Positions 34,832-46,500 of a stretch of DNA of 64,000 bases are shown here, piece after piece. Location of the stretch: the NCBI GenBank assembly GCA_934254985.1, contig CAKQMS010000002.1:123210-187209 (forward strand). Direction: 5' to 3'. Each line of letters starts with the position of its first letter. Within the stretch, counting starts at the first letter, position 1. Made by a program: the position numbers and the translations under genes. The DNA is from an uncultured Prevotella sp. Lineage in GTDB: Bacteria > Bacteroidota > Bacteroidia > Bacteroidales > Bacteroidaceae. The notes under the pieces were generated by a model. The model had not been told where the DNA came from, did no database searches, and saw nothing but the letters and a program-made list of their open reading frames with translations.

Positions 34832-37495
34832 ATGATGACAGCTAATGAAGTGCGCGAGTCCTTCAAGAAGTTCTTTGAAGGCAAAGGCCACAAGATTGTA
34901 CCATCAGCACCAATGGTAATCAAAGACGACCCTACGCTGATGTTTACAAATGCAGGTATGAACCAATGGAAAGACATCATCCTCGGCACTAAAGACCCAG
35001 GCAAGGATGTTCGTCGTGTTGATACTCAGAAGTGTCTCCGTGTAAGCGGTAAGCACAACGACCTCGAAGAGGTTGGTCACGATACTTACCACCACACCAT
35101 GTTCGAGATGCTCGGTAACTGGAGCTTCGGCGACTACTTCAAAGAGGGCGCCATTGATATGGCTTGGGAATATTTGACAGAAATATTGAAGCTTAATCCT
35201 GACGATCTCTACGTTACCGTTTTCGAGGGTAGCGAGGAAGAAGGCTTGAAGCGCGACGACGAGGCAGCAAGCTATTGGGCTAAGCACGTGCCAGCAGACC
35301 ACATCATCAATGGTAACAAGCACGACAACTTCTGGGAGATGGGCGATACAGGTCCTTGCGGTCCTTGCTCTGAGATTCACGTAGACTCTCGTACTCCAGA
35401 AGAGAAGGCTCAGGTACCTGGTCGTGAGTTGGTAAACAAAGACAACCCACAGGTAATCGAAATCTGGAACATCGTATTCATGCAGTATAACCGCAAGGCT
35501 GATGGTTCGCTCGAGCCATTGGCTATGAACGTTATTGATACTGGTATGGGCTTCGAGCGCTTGGTTCGCATGTTGCAGGACAAGCACTCTAACTATGATA
35601 CCGACATCTTCCAGCCTATCATCAAGGAAATCGAGGCTATCTCTGGCAAGAAGTATGGCTTTACTACTCCTACTGGTGAAAATGGCGAGGGCAAGGATGA
35701 GCAAGAGAAGATCGACATCGCTATGCGTGTTTGCGCCGACCACCTCCGTGCAGTAGCTTTCTCTATTGCTGACGGCCAGTTGCCAAGCAATGCTAAGGCT
35801 GGTTACGTAATCCGTCGTATCTTGCGCCGTGCCGTTCGTTATGCTTACACATTCCTCGACCAGAAGCAGGCATTCATGTACAAGCTCGTTAATGTATTGG
35901 TAGAGCAGATGGGTGCTGCCTTCCCTGAGCTTCCTGCTCAGCAGGAACTTATCACTCGCGTGATGAAAGAGGAAGAGGATTCATTCCTCCGCACTTTGGA
36001 GAAGGGTATCAACCTCTTGAATGGTGACATGGACGAGCTCAAGGCTCATGGTCAGACTCAGCTCGACGGTACATGTGCATTCCGTCTCTTCGATACCTAC
36101 GGTTTCCCTCTCGACCTTACCGAACTTATCTGCCGTGAGAATGGCTATACAGTTGACGAAAAGGGCTTCGACGAGGAGATGAAGAAGCAGAAAGAGCGTG
36201 CTCGTAATGCTGCCGTGGTAGAGAATGGCGACTGGGAAGTATTGCAGGAAGGCGACCAGAACTTCGTTGGTTACGACTATACAGAATATGAGTGCCACAT
36301 TCTTCGCTATCGCAAGGTAACTCAGAAGAAGAACACCTTCTATGAGTTGGTACTCGACAACACTCCTTTCTATGGCGAAATGGGTGGACAGGTTGGCGAC
36401 AAGGGTGTACTCGTTAGCGAGGATGAGACTATCGAGATTATCGACACCAAGCGCGAAAACAACCAGAGCATCCATATCGTTAAGCAATTGCCTAAGAATA
36501 TCTCAGCCGACTTCATGGCTTGTGTAGATATCGACTCTCGTGAGGGTAGCGCTGCTAACCATACTGCAACCCACTTGCTCGACTATTGCTTGAAGCAGGT
36601 TTTGGGCGAGCACGTAGAGCAGAAGGGTTCTTATGTAGACAAGGACACTTTGCGTTTCGACTTCTCTCACTTCCAGAAGGTAACAGACGAGGAGCTTCGC
36701 AAGGTAGAGCGTATGGTCAACGAGATGATTCGTGCCGACTATCCACTCGACGAGCATCGTGATACTCCTATCGAAGAAGCTAAGGAACTTGGCGCTATCG
36801 CCCTCTTTGGCGAGAAGTATGGCGACAAGGTTCGTGTTGTTCGCTTCGGTCCTTCAGCTGAGTTCTGTGGTGGTATCCACGCTAAGAGCACAGGTAAGAT
36901 TGGTTTCTTCAAGATTATCTCTGAGAGTAGCGTAGCTGCCGGCATCCGCCGTATCGAGGCTCTTACAGGTAAGGCAAGCGAAGAGGCTATCTACACTTTG
37001 CAAGACACTATCGTAGCTTTGAAGGGCTTGTTCAACAACGCTAAGGATCTTGAAGGCGTTATCAGAAAGTATATCGACGAGCACGACGCTTTGAAGAAGG
37101 ATGTTGAGAAGTTCCAGGCTCAGGCAGTTGAGCGCGCTAAGGAGAAGCTCGTAGCCAACGCTAAGGTTGTTAATGGCGTAAATGTTGTTACTGCCGTATT
37201 GCCTATGGAGCCAGCAGCAGCTAAGGACTTGGTATTCAAGGTTCGCGAGGCTTTGCCTGAGAATCTCGTTTGCGTAGTAGGTTCTGTCAGCAACGATAAG
37301 CCTATGCTTAGCGTAATGTTTAGCGACGATATGGTTAAGGACCACAACCTTAATGCAGGTAAGATGATTCGCGAAGCTGCCAAGTTGATTCAAGGTGGTG
37401 GTGGCGGTCAACCTCACTATGCACAGGCTGGTGGTAAGAACAAGGATGGCTTGAGCGCAGCTGTCGACAAGGTTGTTGAGTTGGCTCAGCTCTAA
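34832..37495 (+). CDS. alaS: Alanyl-tRNA synthetase
   Basis: 887 residues, normal length. Class II motifs are seen in the N-terminal catalytic part ([49 protein letters not shown]). The editing domain has the Zn/His motif (N-H-T-A-T-H-L-L) and [10 protein letters not shown]. The C-Ala domain is Gly-rich at the end ([15 protein letters not shown]). Charges tRNA-Ala; essential. Two ATGs (34832, 34835) are next to each other. Confidence 0.98.
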   Translation: MMTANEVRESFKKFFEGKGHKIVPSAPMVIKDDPTLMFTNAGMNQWKDIILGTKDPGKDVRRVDTQKCLRVSGKHNDLEEVGHDTYHHTMFEMLGNWSFGDYFKEGAIDMAWEYLTEILKLNPDDLYVTVFEGSEEEGLKRDDEAASYWAKHVPADHIINGNKHDNFWEMGDTGPCGPCSEIHVDSRTPEEKAQVPGRELVNKDNPQVIEIWNIVFMQYNRKADGSLEPLAMNVIDTGMGFERLVRMLQDKHSNYDTDIFQPIIKEIEAISGKKYGFTTPTGENGEGKDEQEKIDIAMRVCADHLRAVAFSIADGQLPSNAKAGYVIRRILRRAVRYAYTFLDQKQAFMYKLVNVLVEQMGAAFPELPAQQELITRVMKEEEDSFLRTLEKGINLLNGDMDELKAHGQTQLDGTCAFRLFDTYGFPLDLTELICRENGYTVDEKGFDEEMKKQKERARNAAVVENGDWEVLQEGDQNFVGYDYTEYECHILRYRKVTQKKNTFYELVLDNTPFYGEMGGQVGDKGVLVSEDETIEIIDTKRENNQSIHIVKQLPKNISADFMACVDIDSREGSAANHTATHLLDYCLKQVLGEHVEQKGSYVDKDTLRFDFSHFQKVTDEELRKVERMVNEMIRADYPLDEHRDTPIEEAKELGAIALFGEKYGDKVRVVRFGPSAEFCGGIHAKSTGKIGFFKIISESSVAAGIRRIEALTGKASEEAIYTLQDTIVALKGLFNNAKDLEGVIRKYIDEHDALKKDVEKFQAQAVERAKEKLVANAKVVNGVNVVTAVLPMEPAAAKDLVFKVREALPENLVCVVGSVSNDKPMLSVMFSDDMVKDHNLNAGKMIREAAKLIQGGGGGQPHYAQAGGKNKDGLSAAVDKVVELAQL

Positions 37496-37565
37496 AAAGC
37501 TATCTAAAGCTACATATAGATTATATGATAGAGTTTCCTAAACTCTTATATATATAAAAAGGTAT

Positions 37566-37612
37566 AAAGGGTTGCAATCCTCGAAAAGATGGACTGCAAC
37601 CCTTTTTCTTTA
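37566..37612 (+). terminator. Terminator after alaS
   Basis: AAAGGGTTGCA (37566-37576) pairs perfectly with TGCAACCCTTT (37595-37605), followed by TTCTTT. Confidence 0.9.
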
Positions 37613-37662
37613 TCCATAACGTATCATAATTATCTAATTCATACGTTTTATTACTCTATTAG

Positions 37663-37693
37663 TTGTATTTCTACACTTTTATAACTATCTTTG
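37663..37693 (+). promoter_or_regulatory. Promoter of the large GH43 gene
   Basis: TTG (37663-37665), 20-bp spacer, TATCTTTG (37686-37693). Leader of about 52 nt. Confidence 0.8.
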
Positions 37694-37751
37694 TACCAAC
37701 TAATAAAGACATACTATCTACTATAATATAAAACCAATAACTAACGTATTA

Positions 37752-39824
37752 ATGAATTTAAAGCATCTTATTATCGCAACCCTATTGGGCATAGGCAATA
37801 GCGCTATGGCTCAACAGTCGTGGACAGCCGATAATGGCAACGGAACCTTCACGAATCCTTTGTTCTATGATGAGTTCTCTGACCCCGATATCTTGCGTGT
37901 TGGCGACGACTACTATCTTGCTGGTACTACCATGCACACAGTACCAGGAGTAAACATCTTGCATTCCAAAGACCTCGTAAACTGGGAGCAGATCAGCTAT
38001 TGCTTCGACCGCTTCGACTTCAACGACCCTGCCTTCTCGCTTGTTGGCGGCAAAGAGGTTTATGGTCAGGGCGTATGGGCTCCTTGCATCCGCTATAACA
38101 AAGGTAAATTCTATGTATTTACTAATGTCAACGGCAAGGGACTTCAGGCTTATATTGCCGACGATATTCGTGGTCCATGGAAGCATGTAATGGTTAAGGG
38201 CAACATCTACGACCTCTCTATACTCTTCGACGACGACAAGATATATGCCATTCATGGATATGGTAGCGTGAGATGTTGCGAGCTAAAGCCCGACCTTAGT
38301 GAGCCTGTACCAGGTACCGACCGCGAGATTATTCCTGAGGGAACAGGCGTAGGCGAAGGACATCACATGTATAAGATTAACGGCATGTACTATCTTATCT
38401 CTACCGACTATAAACCAAATGGACGCACACTCTGCTCTCGCTCTAAGAGCATTTGGGGACCATACGAGACCATCACCATTACTGCCGACGAAACCTACGG
38501 CTATCATCCTGGTCCTATGACGGAGGTTAAAGGTCGCATCGTTGACAACGGCACTCCTATCAAGATAAAAATGCCTAACCATAACGCTACTGCTTGCACC
38601 AACGCTCATCAAGGCGGTATCGTTTCCACTCCCGATGGTCAATGGTGGGCTTTGCTTATGCAGGACTTCCATTCTATAGGTCGTACTGTCGACCTCATGC
38701 CAATAACATGGAAAGACGGATGGCCATTCATCGGACTTGAAGGCAACCTCGGTCGTGCTCCTCGCACTTGGGAAAAACCATCTACAGGTGCTAAGGTTGA
38801 ACCTCGCGCTCCTTACCAACGTAATGACGACTTCAACGGCAAAACCTTACAACGTATATGGCAATGGAACCATAATCCTGACGACAAGCTATGGAGCTTG
38901 AAGGGTGGAAAACTCCGTATAGAGTCGATGCCTGCATCACAACTTCTTTGGGCTCGCAACACCCTTACCCAACGAGCTATCGGACCAGTTTCGCAAACCA
39001 TCGTAGAGCTTGATATAAACAACCTAAAGGATGGCGACGTGGCAGGTCTTGGCAATATAAATATGCCTTGCTCATGGCTTGGCGTGGTGAAGAATGGTAA
39101 GAGCATCAAATTGCAATGGTTCCAGCAAGTGGATAATGATACCATCACCATCGATATCAATCCAAAGAAGGGTAAACTATGGCTGATGCTCGATGGCGAC
39201 TACGACAACGACTGCGCACAATACAAATATTCGCTCAACGGTAGCGACTTTATTCCTGCAGGCAACAAGATGACTTTGAGCTATCAGCTCATAACATTCC
39301 AAGGTTCGCGTCCATGTCTCTTCGCCTTCAACAGCAAAGGCAAACGTGGCGGCTATGCCCTATTCGACAACTTCAAGGTTATAGAACCTAAAGCCGACCG
39401 TTCGCAAAACATTCCTTGGGGCAAGACCATCCGCATCATCAACCTTGCAACCAATCTTCCTGCCGAAGCCACTCGCCATGGTGTGCTCTATGACACCAGC
39501 CGTGGCAACAAACGTCCTTCTACCCACTTCCGTCTTATCGACAAGGGTAATGGCAAGCTCATAGTTCAATGTGCCGACGGCAGATACATCATGGCTTCAG
39601 GCATCGGCATGCCAGGAGATGTTAGAATGACCAACGACGAGACTCAGGCAGAAGTATTCATGTATCAAGACTATCTCGACCATGAGTTTATGCTTATGTC
39701 GTACAATCGCCATACATACCTCTGCAAGAGTCCTACCACAGGAAGTCCATATTCTGTAGATTGCAAAGGTCCAGACCCTGCTCGCAAGAATGGCTCTGTA
39801 TTCAAATGGGAGGTGGTAGAATAA
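37752..39824 (+). CDS. GH43 glycoside hydrolase with C-terminal beta-sandwich and trefoil-like domains
   Basis: 690 residues. Signal peptide to about residue 20 (AMAQQ). A five-bladed propeller (about 25-345) starts with the GH43 pattern TNPLFYDEFSDPDILRVGDDYYLAGTT, whose SDPDI Asp is the usual general base; QGVWAPCIRYN and the HGYGSVR and GEGHHMYK regions follow. Residues 360-545 match the concanavalin-like C-terminal domain of xylosidase-type GH43 enzymes (NDDFNGKTLQRIWQWNHNPDDKLWSL). Residues 550-690 form a third domain (TIRIINLATNLPAEATRHG...) resembling a beta-trefoil or fascin-like carbohydrate-binding module. It probably acts on xylan or arabinan side chains. Expressed alone from its own promoter. 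Confidence 0.88.
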   Translation: MNLKHLIIATLLGIGNSAMAQQSWTADNGNGTFTNPLFYDEFSDPDILRVGDDYYLAGTTMHTVPGVNILHSKDLVNWEQISYCFDRFDFNDPAFSLVGGKEVYGQGVWAPCIRYNKGKFYVFTNVNGKGLQAYIADDIRGPWKHVMVKGNIYDLSILFDDDKIYAIHGYGSVRCCELKPDLSEPVPGTDREIIPEGTGVGEGHHMYKINGMYYLISTDYKPNGRTLCSRSKSIWGPYETITITADETYGYHPGPMTEVKGRIVDNGTPIKIKMPNHNATACTNAHQGGIVSTPDGQWWALLMQDFHSIGRTVDLMPITWKDGWPFIGLEGNLGRAPRTWEKPSTGAKVEPRAPYQRNDDFNGKTLQRIWQWNHNPDDKLWSLKGGKLRIESMPASQLLWARNTLTQRAIGPVSQTIVELDINNLKDGDVAGLGNINMPCSWLGVVKNGKSIKLQWFQQVDNDTITIDINPKKGKLWLMLDGDYDNDCAQYKYSLNGSDFIPAGNKMTLSYQLITFQGSRPCLFAFNSKGKRGGYALFDNFKVIEPKADRSQNIPWGKTIRIINLATNLPAEATRHGVLYDTSRGNKRPSTHFRLIDKGNGKLIVQCADGRYIMASGIGMPGDVRMTNDETQAEVFMYQDYLDHEFMLMSYNRHTYLCKSPTTGSPYSVDCKGPDPARKNGSVFKWEVVE

Positions 39825-39860
39825 CTGAGTCAACTCGTATTATAAATAAAGCTAAAAAAA

Positions 39861-39948
39861 ATGAAGCCTGCTTCAAGTGCCAACGAAGCAGGCTTCATTG
39901 ACACTTGAAGCAGGCTTCGTTGGGCATCGAAGCCTATTGCGTTTTTTT
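39861..39948. repeat. 22-bp period repeat array C (four units, inverted pairs)
   Basis: Units start at 39861, 39883, 39905 and 39927. Positions 3-14 hold GAAGCCTGCTTC, then its reverse complement GAAGCAGGCTTC twice, then a degenerate forward copy. Spacers are 10 bp. Same period, core position and forward-reverse-reverse-forward order as array A, with a different core. It lies between converging GH43 and MutS-like genes and ends in T7. Confidence 0.9.
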
Positions 39949-40000
39949 ACGCAGTTTTTTTGGATCTATCTCTGTTTTTGGGAAAAATCTATCTGCTCGC

Positions 40001-41812
40001 TTATTTCAATATCTCTTTAAGCAAGAAAGTGGCATTTTGGTTACGAGCCACACCTGGCGTTATCTTATAAGAATAGGTGACGCTGGCGCCAAGTTCTATC
40101 TCGAAGCAATAGTTGTGGAAACGTTGCGGATATTGTTCTGCCATTTTAGACAGTTCAAGGTCGTGGGTGGCTATGATACCCGTTACAGGCATCTTCGACA
40201 TAGCCTCAAGAAACATTCGTGAACCATTTAGTTTGTCGGCAGAATTTGTTCCCTTCAATATCTCGTCGAGGATTATTAGCGTGCGACTATTCTCTCGGCA
40301 AGTATCTATTAGCTGCTTTAGTCTGAGCAGTTCGGCATTAAAATAAGAAATGCCATGGGCAAGGTCGTCGGAAGTACGCATGCTGCTAAATAGCGAGAAC
40401 AAGCTCACTCTATAGTTGGATGCAAAGACAGGCATACCACATAGCGCAAGGATATAGTTGATACCTACGGAACGAAGGAATGTACTCTTGCCCGCCATGT
40501 TGGCACCAGTAACGATATAGTAGTTGCCATCTTGGATATTGAAATCGTTAGCCACAGCCTTGTCGCCAAGGAAAGGATGATACAAGTCGTTGGCATCATA
40601 CACCACCTTGTCTTCGTCCACGATAGTGGCATCTATGCCTCGTGGCTCGTTGTAGCGGAATGTAGCCATCGACACACGAGTATCGAAAATGCTAACAGCA
40701 TCTATCCAAGCCGAAGCCTCATCCTGATATTTCTGTTTCCACTTAGCAAACCTGCGAACAAGCCAAAGGTCGTTTAATACCAAGGCGTCAGCAAGCACCA
40801 TATATAGTGCATGTCCACGACGATCTATAGCATCGATGATAGCAGTCAACTCCTTCAGAGCCTGCAAGGCATTAGCATCTGCCGATGACAATATCTCAGC
40901 AACATCTTTATTTAGCTTTGCCGAATACTCATGCGAAGCTATCAGTCGCATTATCTTTGCGTAGCCTTTAGTCTGTCGTTCTATTTCTCCTACCACCTTA
41001 TTGGCTTCGCTAATATGCTTTCCGCAAAGCGTAAGGCATACTATAGTCTGCATCAATCCCCAAAGCAACGGAACATTTGATGGTAATGAGCCAAAAGCCG
41101 ACCAGCAAATTAGCATAGCCATAATGCCTACCGACGCCATGGCCAACCATTTAGCCGAACCTGCAGTTGCAAACTTTGGCAACTGCAAAGTCTTAACATC
41201 ATCGAAGGCATCATAAACCTTATTGGTTTCCAACACCTCGCCATCGGTAAGCGCCATAAACTCCATACGCAAATCGCTAAGTTCTGACATCTCGTTTATA
41301 GCCTCGCGTTCGTTGGCAATATCAGCTATCGTTGTCTTATTGCTTAGACTGCAACATTCAGCAAGCCTATCGCTACCGCCACGAGTGATACTACGATTTA
41401 TGCGATGGAATAGCGACTGCGGTCCGAAGATGTCAAGGTCGAAAGAGAATTCATGATGAGGATTTTGATATCGCTCACCATCATAAAAAGCTGAGAAGTT
41501 GCCATCGAGATAAGCAATTTCGCCCATGTAGGTATGTAGCAACGCCTTTAGATGGTCAGCCCTTTCGCTATTCTTTCCGTCGGCATATCTCGACAATAGA
41601 TATGCCAATACAGAAATGGCAGCCACTATGCCACACACCATTCCCTCATGCCAAAGGGTATAGGCGACAACGCTCATGACAACAATCACAAACGTAGCCA
41701 ACTGGGCAAAGAGCAGCAGTCGCCCGCGGCTCTTTGTCTTGTTTATCTCTTGGCTTATCTCCGAAGCCTTAGCCTCGTAGCCTTTTAGTATCTCGCTTTT
41801 TGTTCTTTTCAT
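40001..41812 (-). CDS. Membrane-associated MutS-like ATPase
   Basis: 603 residues. Two N-terminal membrane segments (about 32-52 and 58-72) and two more near 223-243 and 247-265 distinguish it from DNA mismatch repair MutS. The C-terminal MutS ATPase is complete: Walker A G-A-N-M-A-G-K-S-T at 436-444, Walker B TLIILDEILKGTNSADK, and ATHDLELSK. The mismatch-reading domain is missing. This group is widespread in Bacteroidota and its role is not known; repair of ordinary mismatches is unlikely without the N-terminal domains. Confidence 0.88.
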   Translation of the reverse strand: MKRTKSEILKGYEAKASEISQEINKTKSRGRLLLFAQLATFVIVVMSVVAYTLWHEGMVCGIVAAISVLAYLLSRYADGKNSERADHLKALLHTYMGEIAYLDGNFSAFYDGERYQNPHHEFSFDLDIFGPQSLFHRINRSITRGGSDRLAECCSLSNKTTIADIANEREAINEMSELSDLRMEFMALTDGEVLETNKVYDAFDDVKTLQLPKFATAGSAKWLAMASVGIMAMLICWSAFGSLPSNVPLLWGLMQTIVCLTLCGKHISEANKVVGEIERQTKGYAKIMRLIASHEYSAKLNKDVAEILSSADANALQALKELTAIIDAIDRRGHALYMVLADALVLNDLWLVRRFAKWKQKYQDEASAWIDAVSIFDTRVSMATFRYNEPRGIDATIVDEDKVVYDANDLYHPFLGDKAVANDFNIQDGNYYIVTGANMAGKSTFLRSVGINYILALCGMPVFASNYRVSLFSLFSSMRTSDDLAHGISYFNAELLRLKQLIDTCRENSRTLIILDEILKGTNSADKLNGSRMFLEAMSKMPVTGIIATHDLELSKMAEQYPQRFHNYCFEIELGASVTYSYKITPGVARNQNATFLLKEILK

Positions 41813-41846
41813 TAAATATCAAGATGTGGTTATTAGCCATCCTTGC

Positions 41847-43385
41847 TTATTTCGCAGCAGGCTTCATGCGCAATTCGTATAGGTCGTTGCGACGGTCGCG
41901 AAGGTTGCGCACACTACCATAAGTATGTAGCTCGTTAAGCAAATTGAGGTCGACATCCGACACAAGAATCATCTCGGTATTTGGAGTAGCCTCCGAACGC
42001 TTACCGTCGGTAGGGAATGCGAAGTCGCAAGGAGTGAATACTGCCGACTGAGCATACTGGATGTCCATATTGTGCACACGTGGCAAGTTGCCCACGCTAC
42101 CGGCAATAGCCACATAGCATTCGTTCTCAATGGCACGAGCCTGAGCACAAACGCGAACACGCGAATAAGCATTCTGGGTATCGGTCATGAATGGTACAAA
42201 CAATATCTGCATACCATCGTCTGCCATCAATCGTGAAAGCTCAGGGAACTCCACATCATAGCAAATCAATATACCAATCTTTCCGCAGTCGGTATCGAAG
42301 GTCTGCACATGGCTACCACCTGTCAATCCCCAGCACTTCTGCTCGTCTGGAGTAACATGTATCTTCTCATACATCTCATACGAACCATCACGACGGCAAA
42401 GGAAGCCCACGTTATACAAGGCGCCATCTTCCTTCACAAAAGGCATACTACCCGTGATAATATTGATGTTGTAGCTTATGGCAAGTTCAACAAAGCGGTC
42501 GCGAATCTTCTCTGTATATTGAGCCATGGCGCGGATAGACTGTGCCTCGCCCATATCATTAAATCGAGCCATCAACGGAGCATTAAAATACTCAGGGAAG
42601 AGGATGAAGTCTGACTTATAATCAGAAACAGAATCTACGAAGAATTCCACCTGCTCAAACAAGTCGTCGATGCTGTGGTATGGTCGCATCTGCCATTGCA
42701 CCATTCCGATTCTTACCGTTGGGCGCTTCTCTACTATCGACTGTGTAGGTGGCTGATAATAGATGTTATCCCATTGCAACAAGGTTGCGCAATGCTTCGA
42801 CTCCTCGTCGTTAGGCAGATAGTTGCGTATAACTCGGCGCACGTGGAAATCGTTAGACAACTGGAATGTAAGCACAGGGTCGTAGATTTCGCGCGAGCGT
42901 ACCTTCTCGATATACTCCTTAGGGCGCATGGTGTCGGCATACTTATGATAGTTAGGTATTCTGCCACCAAACATGATAGCCTTAAGGTTCAACTTCTCAC
43001 ACAATTCCTTGCGATACTCATACATACGACGTGCCAAACGCATACCACGATAGTCTGGATGTATAAACACCTCGATACCATATAGAATATTTCCTTTTGG
43101 ATTGTGAGTATTGAAGGTTTCGTCGCCTGTAACCTTAGCATAAGTGTGGTCGCCCTTCACCATGTCGTAGTCAACGATGATTGATAGGGCACAGCCTACT
43201 ATCTTGTCGCCAACGATAACAACCACCTGTCCCTCTGGGAAAATGGTGATGAGCTTTTTGATTTGTGCATGAGTCCAAAACACATCAGAATCAGCATAAA
43301 TACGTTTAAATGATCGTGCGAGCTGGTCGTAGTCTTCCATCTGAAGATTGCGCAGCTCTACCTGATTAGCATGTGAGGTTTCCAT
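41847..43385 (-). CDS. GNAT acetyltransferase fused to nitrilase/carbon-nitrogen hydrolase
   Basis: 512 residues. N-terminal GNAT domain (about 8-180) with EVFIHPDYRGMRLARRMYEYRKELCEKL, the CoA-binding R-G-x-x-x-A-like motif. C-terminal carbon-nitrogen hydrolase domain (about 225-505) with catalytic Glu in FILFPEYFN, Lys in YEKIHVTPDEQKCWGL and Cys in IGILICYDVEFPEL. So the E-K-C triad is present. Such fusions are known in many bacteria; the amide substrate is unknown. It is 34 bases upstream of the MutS-like gene. A -7-like element TACTTTTG lies at 43436-43443 on the minus strand. Confidence 0.93.
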   Translation of the reverse strand: METSHANQVELRNLQMEDYDQLARSFKRIYADSDVFWTHAQIKKLITIFPEGQVVVIVGDKIVGCALSIIVDYDMVKGDHTYAKVTGDETFNTHNPKGNILYGIEVFIHPDYRGMRLARRMYEYRKELCEKLNLKAIMFGGRIPNYHKYADTMRPKEYIEKVRSREIYDPVLTFQLSNDFHVRRVIRNYLPNDEESKHCATLLQWDNIYYQPPTQSIVEKRPTVRIGMVQWQMRPYHSIDDLFEQVEFFVDSVSDYKSDFILFPEYFNAPLMARFNDMGEAQSIRAMAQYTEKIRDRFVELAISYNINIITGSMPFVKEDGALYNVGFLCRRDGSYEMYEKIHVTPDEQKCWGLTGGSHVQTFDTDCGKIGILICYDVEFPELSRLMADDGMQILFVPFMTDTQNAYSRVRVCAQARAIENECYVAIAGSVGNLPRVHNMDIQYAQSAVFTPCDFAFPTDGKRSEATPNTEMILVSDVDLNLLNELHTYGSVRNLRDRRNDLYELRMKPAAK

Positions 43386-43528
43386 AATAAATCTTTTACC
43401 TTACTTTTTTTAGCTTTATTCTTAAATAATCGATGCAAAAGTACTCTTTTCCCCACACATAGGAGATATGAAACGAGAAAAAATGATGTTTTTTCGGCAA
43501 TTTAACAATATGTATAATATAATATGTG

Positions 43529-43536
43529 TATATTTG
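43529..43536 (+). promoter_or_regulatory. -7 element TATATTTG of the GH85 gene
   Basis: Fits TAnnTTTG; start codon 24 bases downstream. No TTG at the -33 spacing. Confidence 0.4.
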
Positions 43537-43559
43537 CAATATAACAAACAACAGCAAGC

Positions 43560-46500
43560 ATGAAAAAAAGACATATTCTTATCATCGCAGCCATGGGCCT
43601 TAGCTTTGCAGCAACGGCTCAACGAACTCCCGACCACAACTTCGACTTCGAGACCATACATACCGATACTGGCGATGTGCGACTCTCGTGGGACAACTTC
43701 CATCAGTTTTTTGATAGTTGGCAGGCAGGAACTCCTCCTGAGGGTTTGTCGAAGATAGATGATGAGTTTTTCATTTCTCGTCAACGTCCGTTGCCTCGCA
43801 TCACGGATGGCGACTACCATATTCATGCCTCTGTACCTACGGGCAGAAAGATGCTATTGTGGACACCTCTCGACGACCCAACGACAACATGGAAGGCGTT
43901 GCCACGATATTGTTTCGAGGGCGACAACTTCTCTATGTGGTCATACATCAACTGTCATGGCAACTGGTCGGCACCTTGGCTCAGAGTGTCGGCAGGCTTG
44001 TCGGATGCTGCTGCCAAGAATGGCGTAACGGTAGGTTGCGTATTGGCTGTGCCTTGGGATGCAGACTTGTCGCTAACCAAGACTGACAGATATTCGCTCA
44101 CCTTCAAAACCCTAACGGAGAAGGACGAGAAAGGCAAATTCAAAAACTCTTTGAAGCTTGCCAAGCTCATGAAATATTATGGTATCAACGGACTTGGCGT
44201 AAACTCGGAGTTTGGCTCAAATCCTTCTACCATGGCTGTAATCCAGGAATTCTTTGCCGATATGCACAAAAAGGCAGAGTCGATAGGCTGGAAGTTTGAG
44301 TTGCAATGGTATGACGTGACCAACGACGAGGGCGACGTAGCAGCCGACAAGGGCATCAACAGATACAACCAAAAGATGTTTGGCACGGGTGGAAACATCG
44401 TTACCGACCAGCTGTTTGCCAACTACGATTGGTCTGACTATTTGCTTCAAGCTTCAACTAAGAATGCCAAGGCTTTGAAGCGCGACCCTTACGACTATTA
44501 TGCAGGCTTCGACATTCAGGGCAGAGCCTTGAAAAACGACTATTGGCAGGCGCTAATAGACAACGAAACATCTGTAGGCTTTTGGGGTGCTCATTCTGAA
44601 AGCCTCATACATCAAAGTGCTACCGACGACGGAACTTCCGACATGGCTATACAGAAGGCTTATCAGCTAAAGCAAGAGATGATATTCTCTGGCGGCTATC
44701 GCAATCCTGGCTTGTTGCCAGAGGTAAGAACCGACTGCTCGCTCTCTAATACCGACCTCAAGACATTCCATGGTTTGGCTCGTCTGCTCACAGCTAAGTC
44801 TACCATTCAGGATGTGCCTTTCGTAACTCGTTTCAACCTTGGCAACGGACTAAAATTCTATAAGGAAGGTAAGGTGGCTTTCGACTCTAAGTGGTACAAC
44901 CTAAACCTTCAAGACTATCTGCCTACTTGGCGCTTTTGGATTACCGACCGTAGCGATAAGGTCACAGCAGCCTCTATCCAGTCGCTTGCCAAAGCCGAAC
45001 TATCGTGGGATGAGGTTTATACAGGTGGCTCAAGTCTTCGACTATATGGCGCTACCGACTTTTCGCGCATAAAACTCTTCAAGACTATGCTCGCCACACA
45101 GCCTTCATACGAGCTGTCGGTAACATACAAGCTCAAGAGTGGCAACGAGTCGCATGCCAAACTCTTTGTGGCATTGAAAAACGATGTCAACAACTACAAG
45201 GAGATAGATATTCCTGCAGCTAAGCAGGGCGAATGGACCACCTTCACCACCCCACTATCCAAGCTCGGTCTGCAAGCCAACGACGTAGTGGCGATGATAG
45301 GTGTAGCGCTCGAAAATACTGATGCAAACTATCAGATAAATATAGGCGAACTGGCTTTGCGCAATCCTGAGCAATCGTTCGCCACCATACAGCCTAAGAT
45401 TAAGGAGATTGAGGTGTTGCGTGGCTGGTATAATAGCGTAGACTTCAAGATGAGATACGCTTCGAAAGAGGAGACTGGCGACGAGAAGACATACAACGAC
45501 GAGGTTGGCACATGGTATTACGAAATATACTTCCAGCAAAAGGGCGAAGAGGCTAAGTTGCTAACAGCCACAGAGTCGTGGGCAGCCTATGTTGTTGGTG
45601 CTCCGCTTGTTGCTAATGGCGAACGTATGTGCCGCTTTGGAGTGCGTGCCGTGTCGCCTGATGGTAAACAGGGGTCTGATATTGCTTGGAGCGAATATCA
45701 GCAGGTGGAATACAACGCTCACAAGTCTTCGCTTGCCATAGACCACAGCATCATCAAACCTAACGAGGAGTTTACGGTTGGCTACGAAGACAACCTCATG
45801 CCTGCAGCCAAGGAATGGAAGATTGTTGATGCTGCTGATGGCAATATTGTGGCTACAGCCAAGGATGCTACAGCCATAACAACAAAGATTGACAAGGAAG
45901 GTGTCTACGACGTAATAACGACCGATGCCGAAGGCAAAGAGACCGCCACTCGTGGTTTCATCAAGATTACTCCTGAGGCTACAGGAGCCATGCCAAAGCT
46001 CTATTCTTTATCGGCAAATAAAGCAAAGATAAGTGCTGGCGAGAATGTAGACTATACCTACACCTCACGTAAGGCTGACGGCAAGGTATCAAGGGCGGTT
46101 GTAATCTCAGACCCTGAGATGCTCTCTATTCCTGCTGCCACACAGCAATCTACGGCTTTCTCTATCGGCATGTGGTTTAAAGCCAACAAATGGTCGCACG
46201 ACAAGGATGGCACAAACCTCATCTCTAAAAACAGCATCTACGACCTATGGCCTCGCAACAATTGGGGTGATATATGGGTACTGGTAAGACCTGAAATCAC
46301 CGACGAGACTACAGGCACAACACATCCTGCCAACGAAATATCATTCAACACCCTGAGCAATGGTAGCACAGCAGCCGACGAGGGTGAGATGATAACCTAC
46401 GGATATAGTATTCAGCCTAATGTATGGACACACTTGGTGGTGACACAAGACGAACAAAAGGTGCAGAAAATATACATCAATGGAAAATGTGTGGCTGGTC

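Noticed and set aside
40001-41812. DNA mismatch repair protein MutS.
   Set aside because: It has the MutS ATPase but lacks the mismatch-recognition domain and contains membrane segments.
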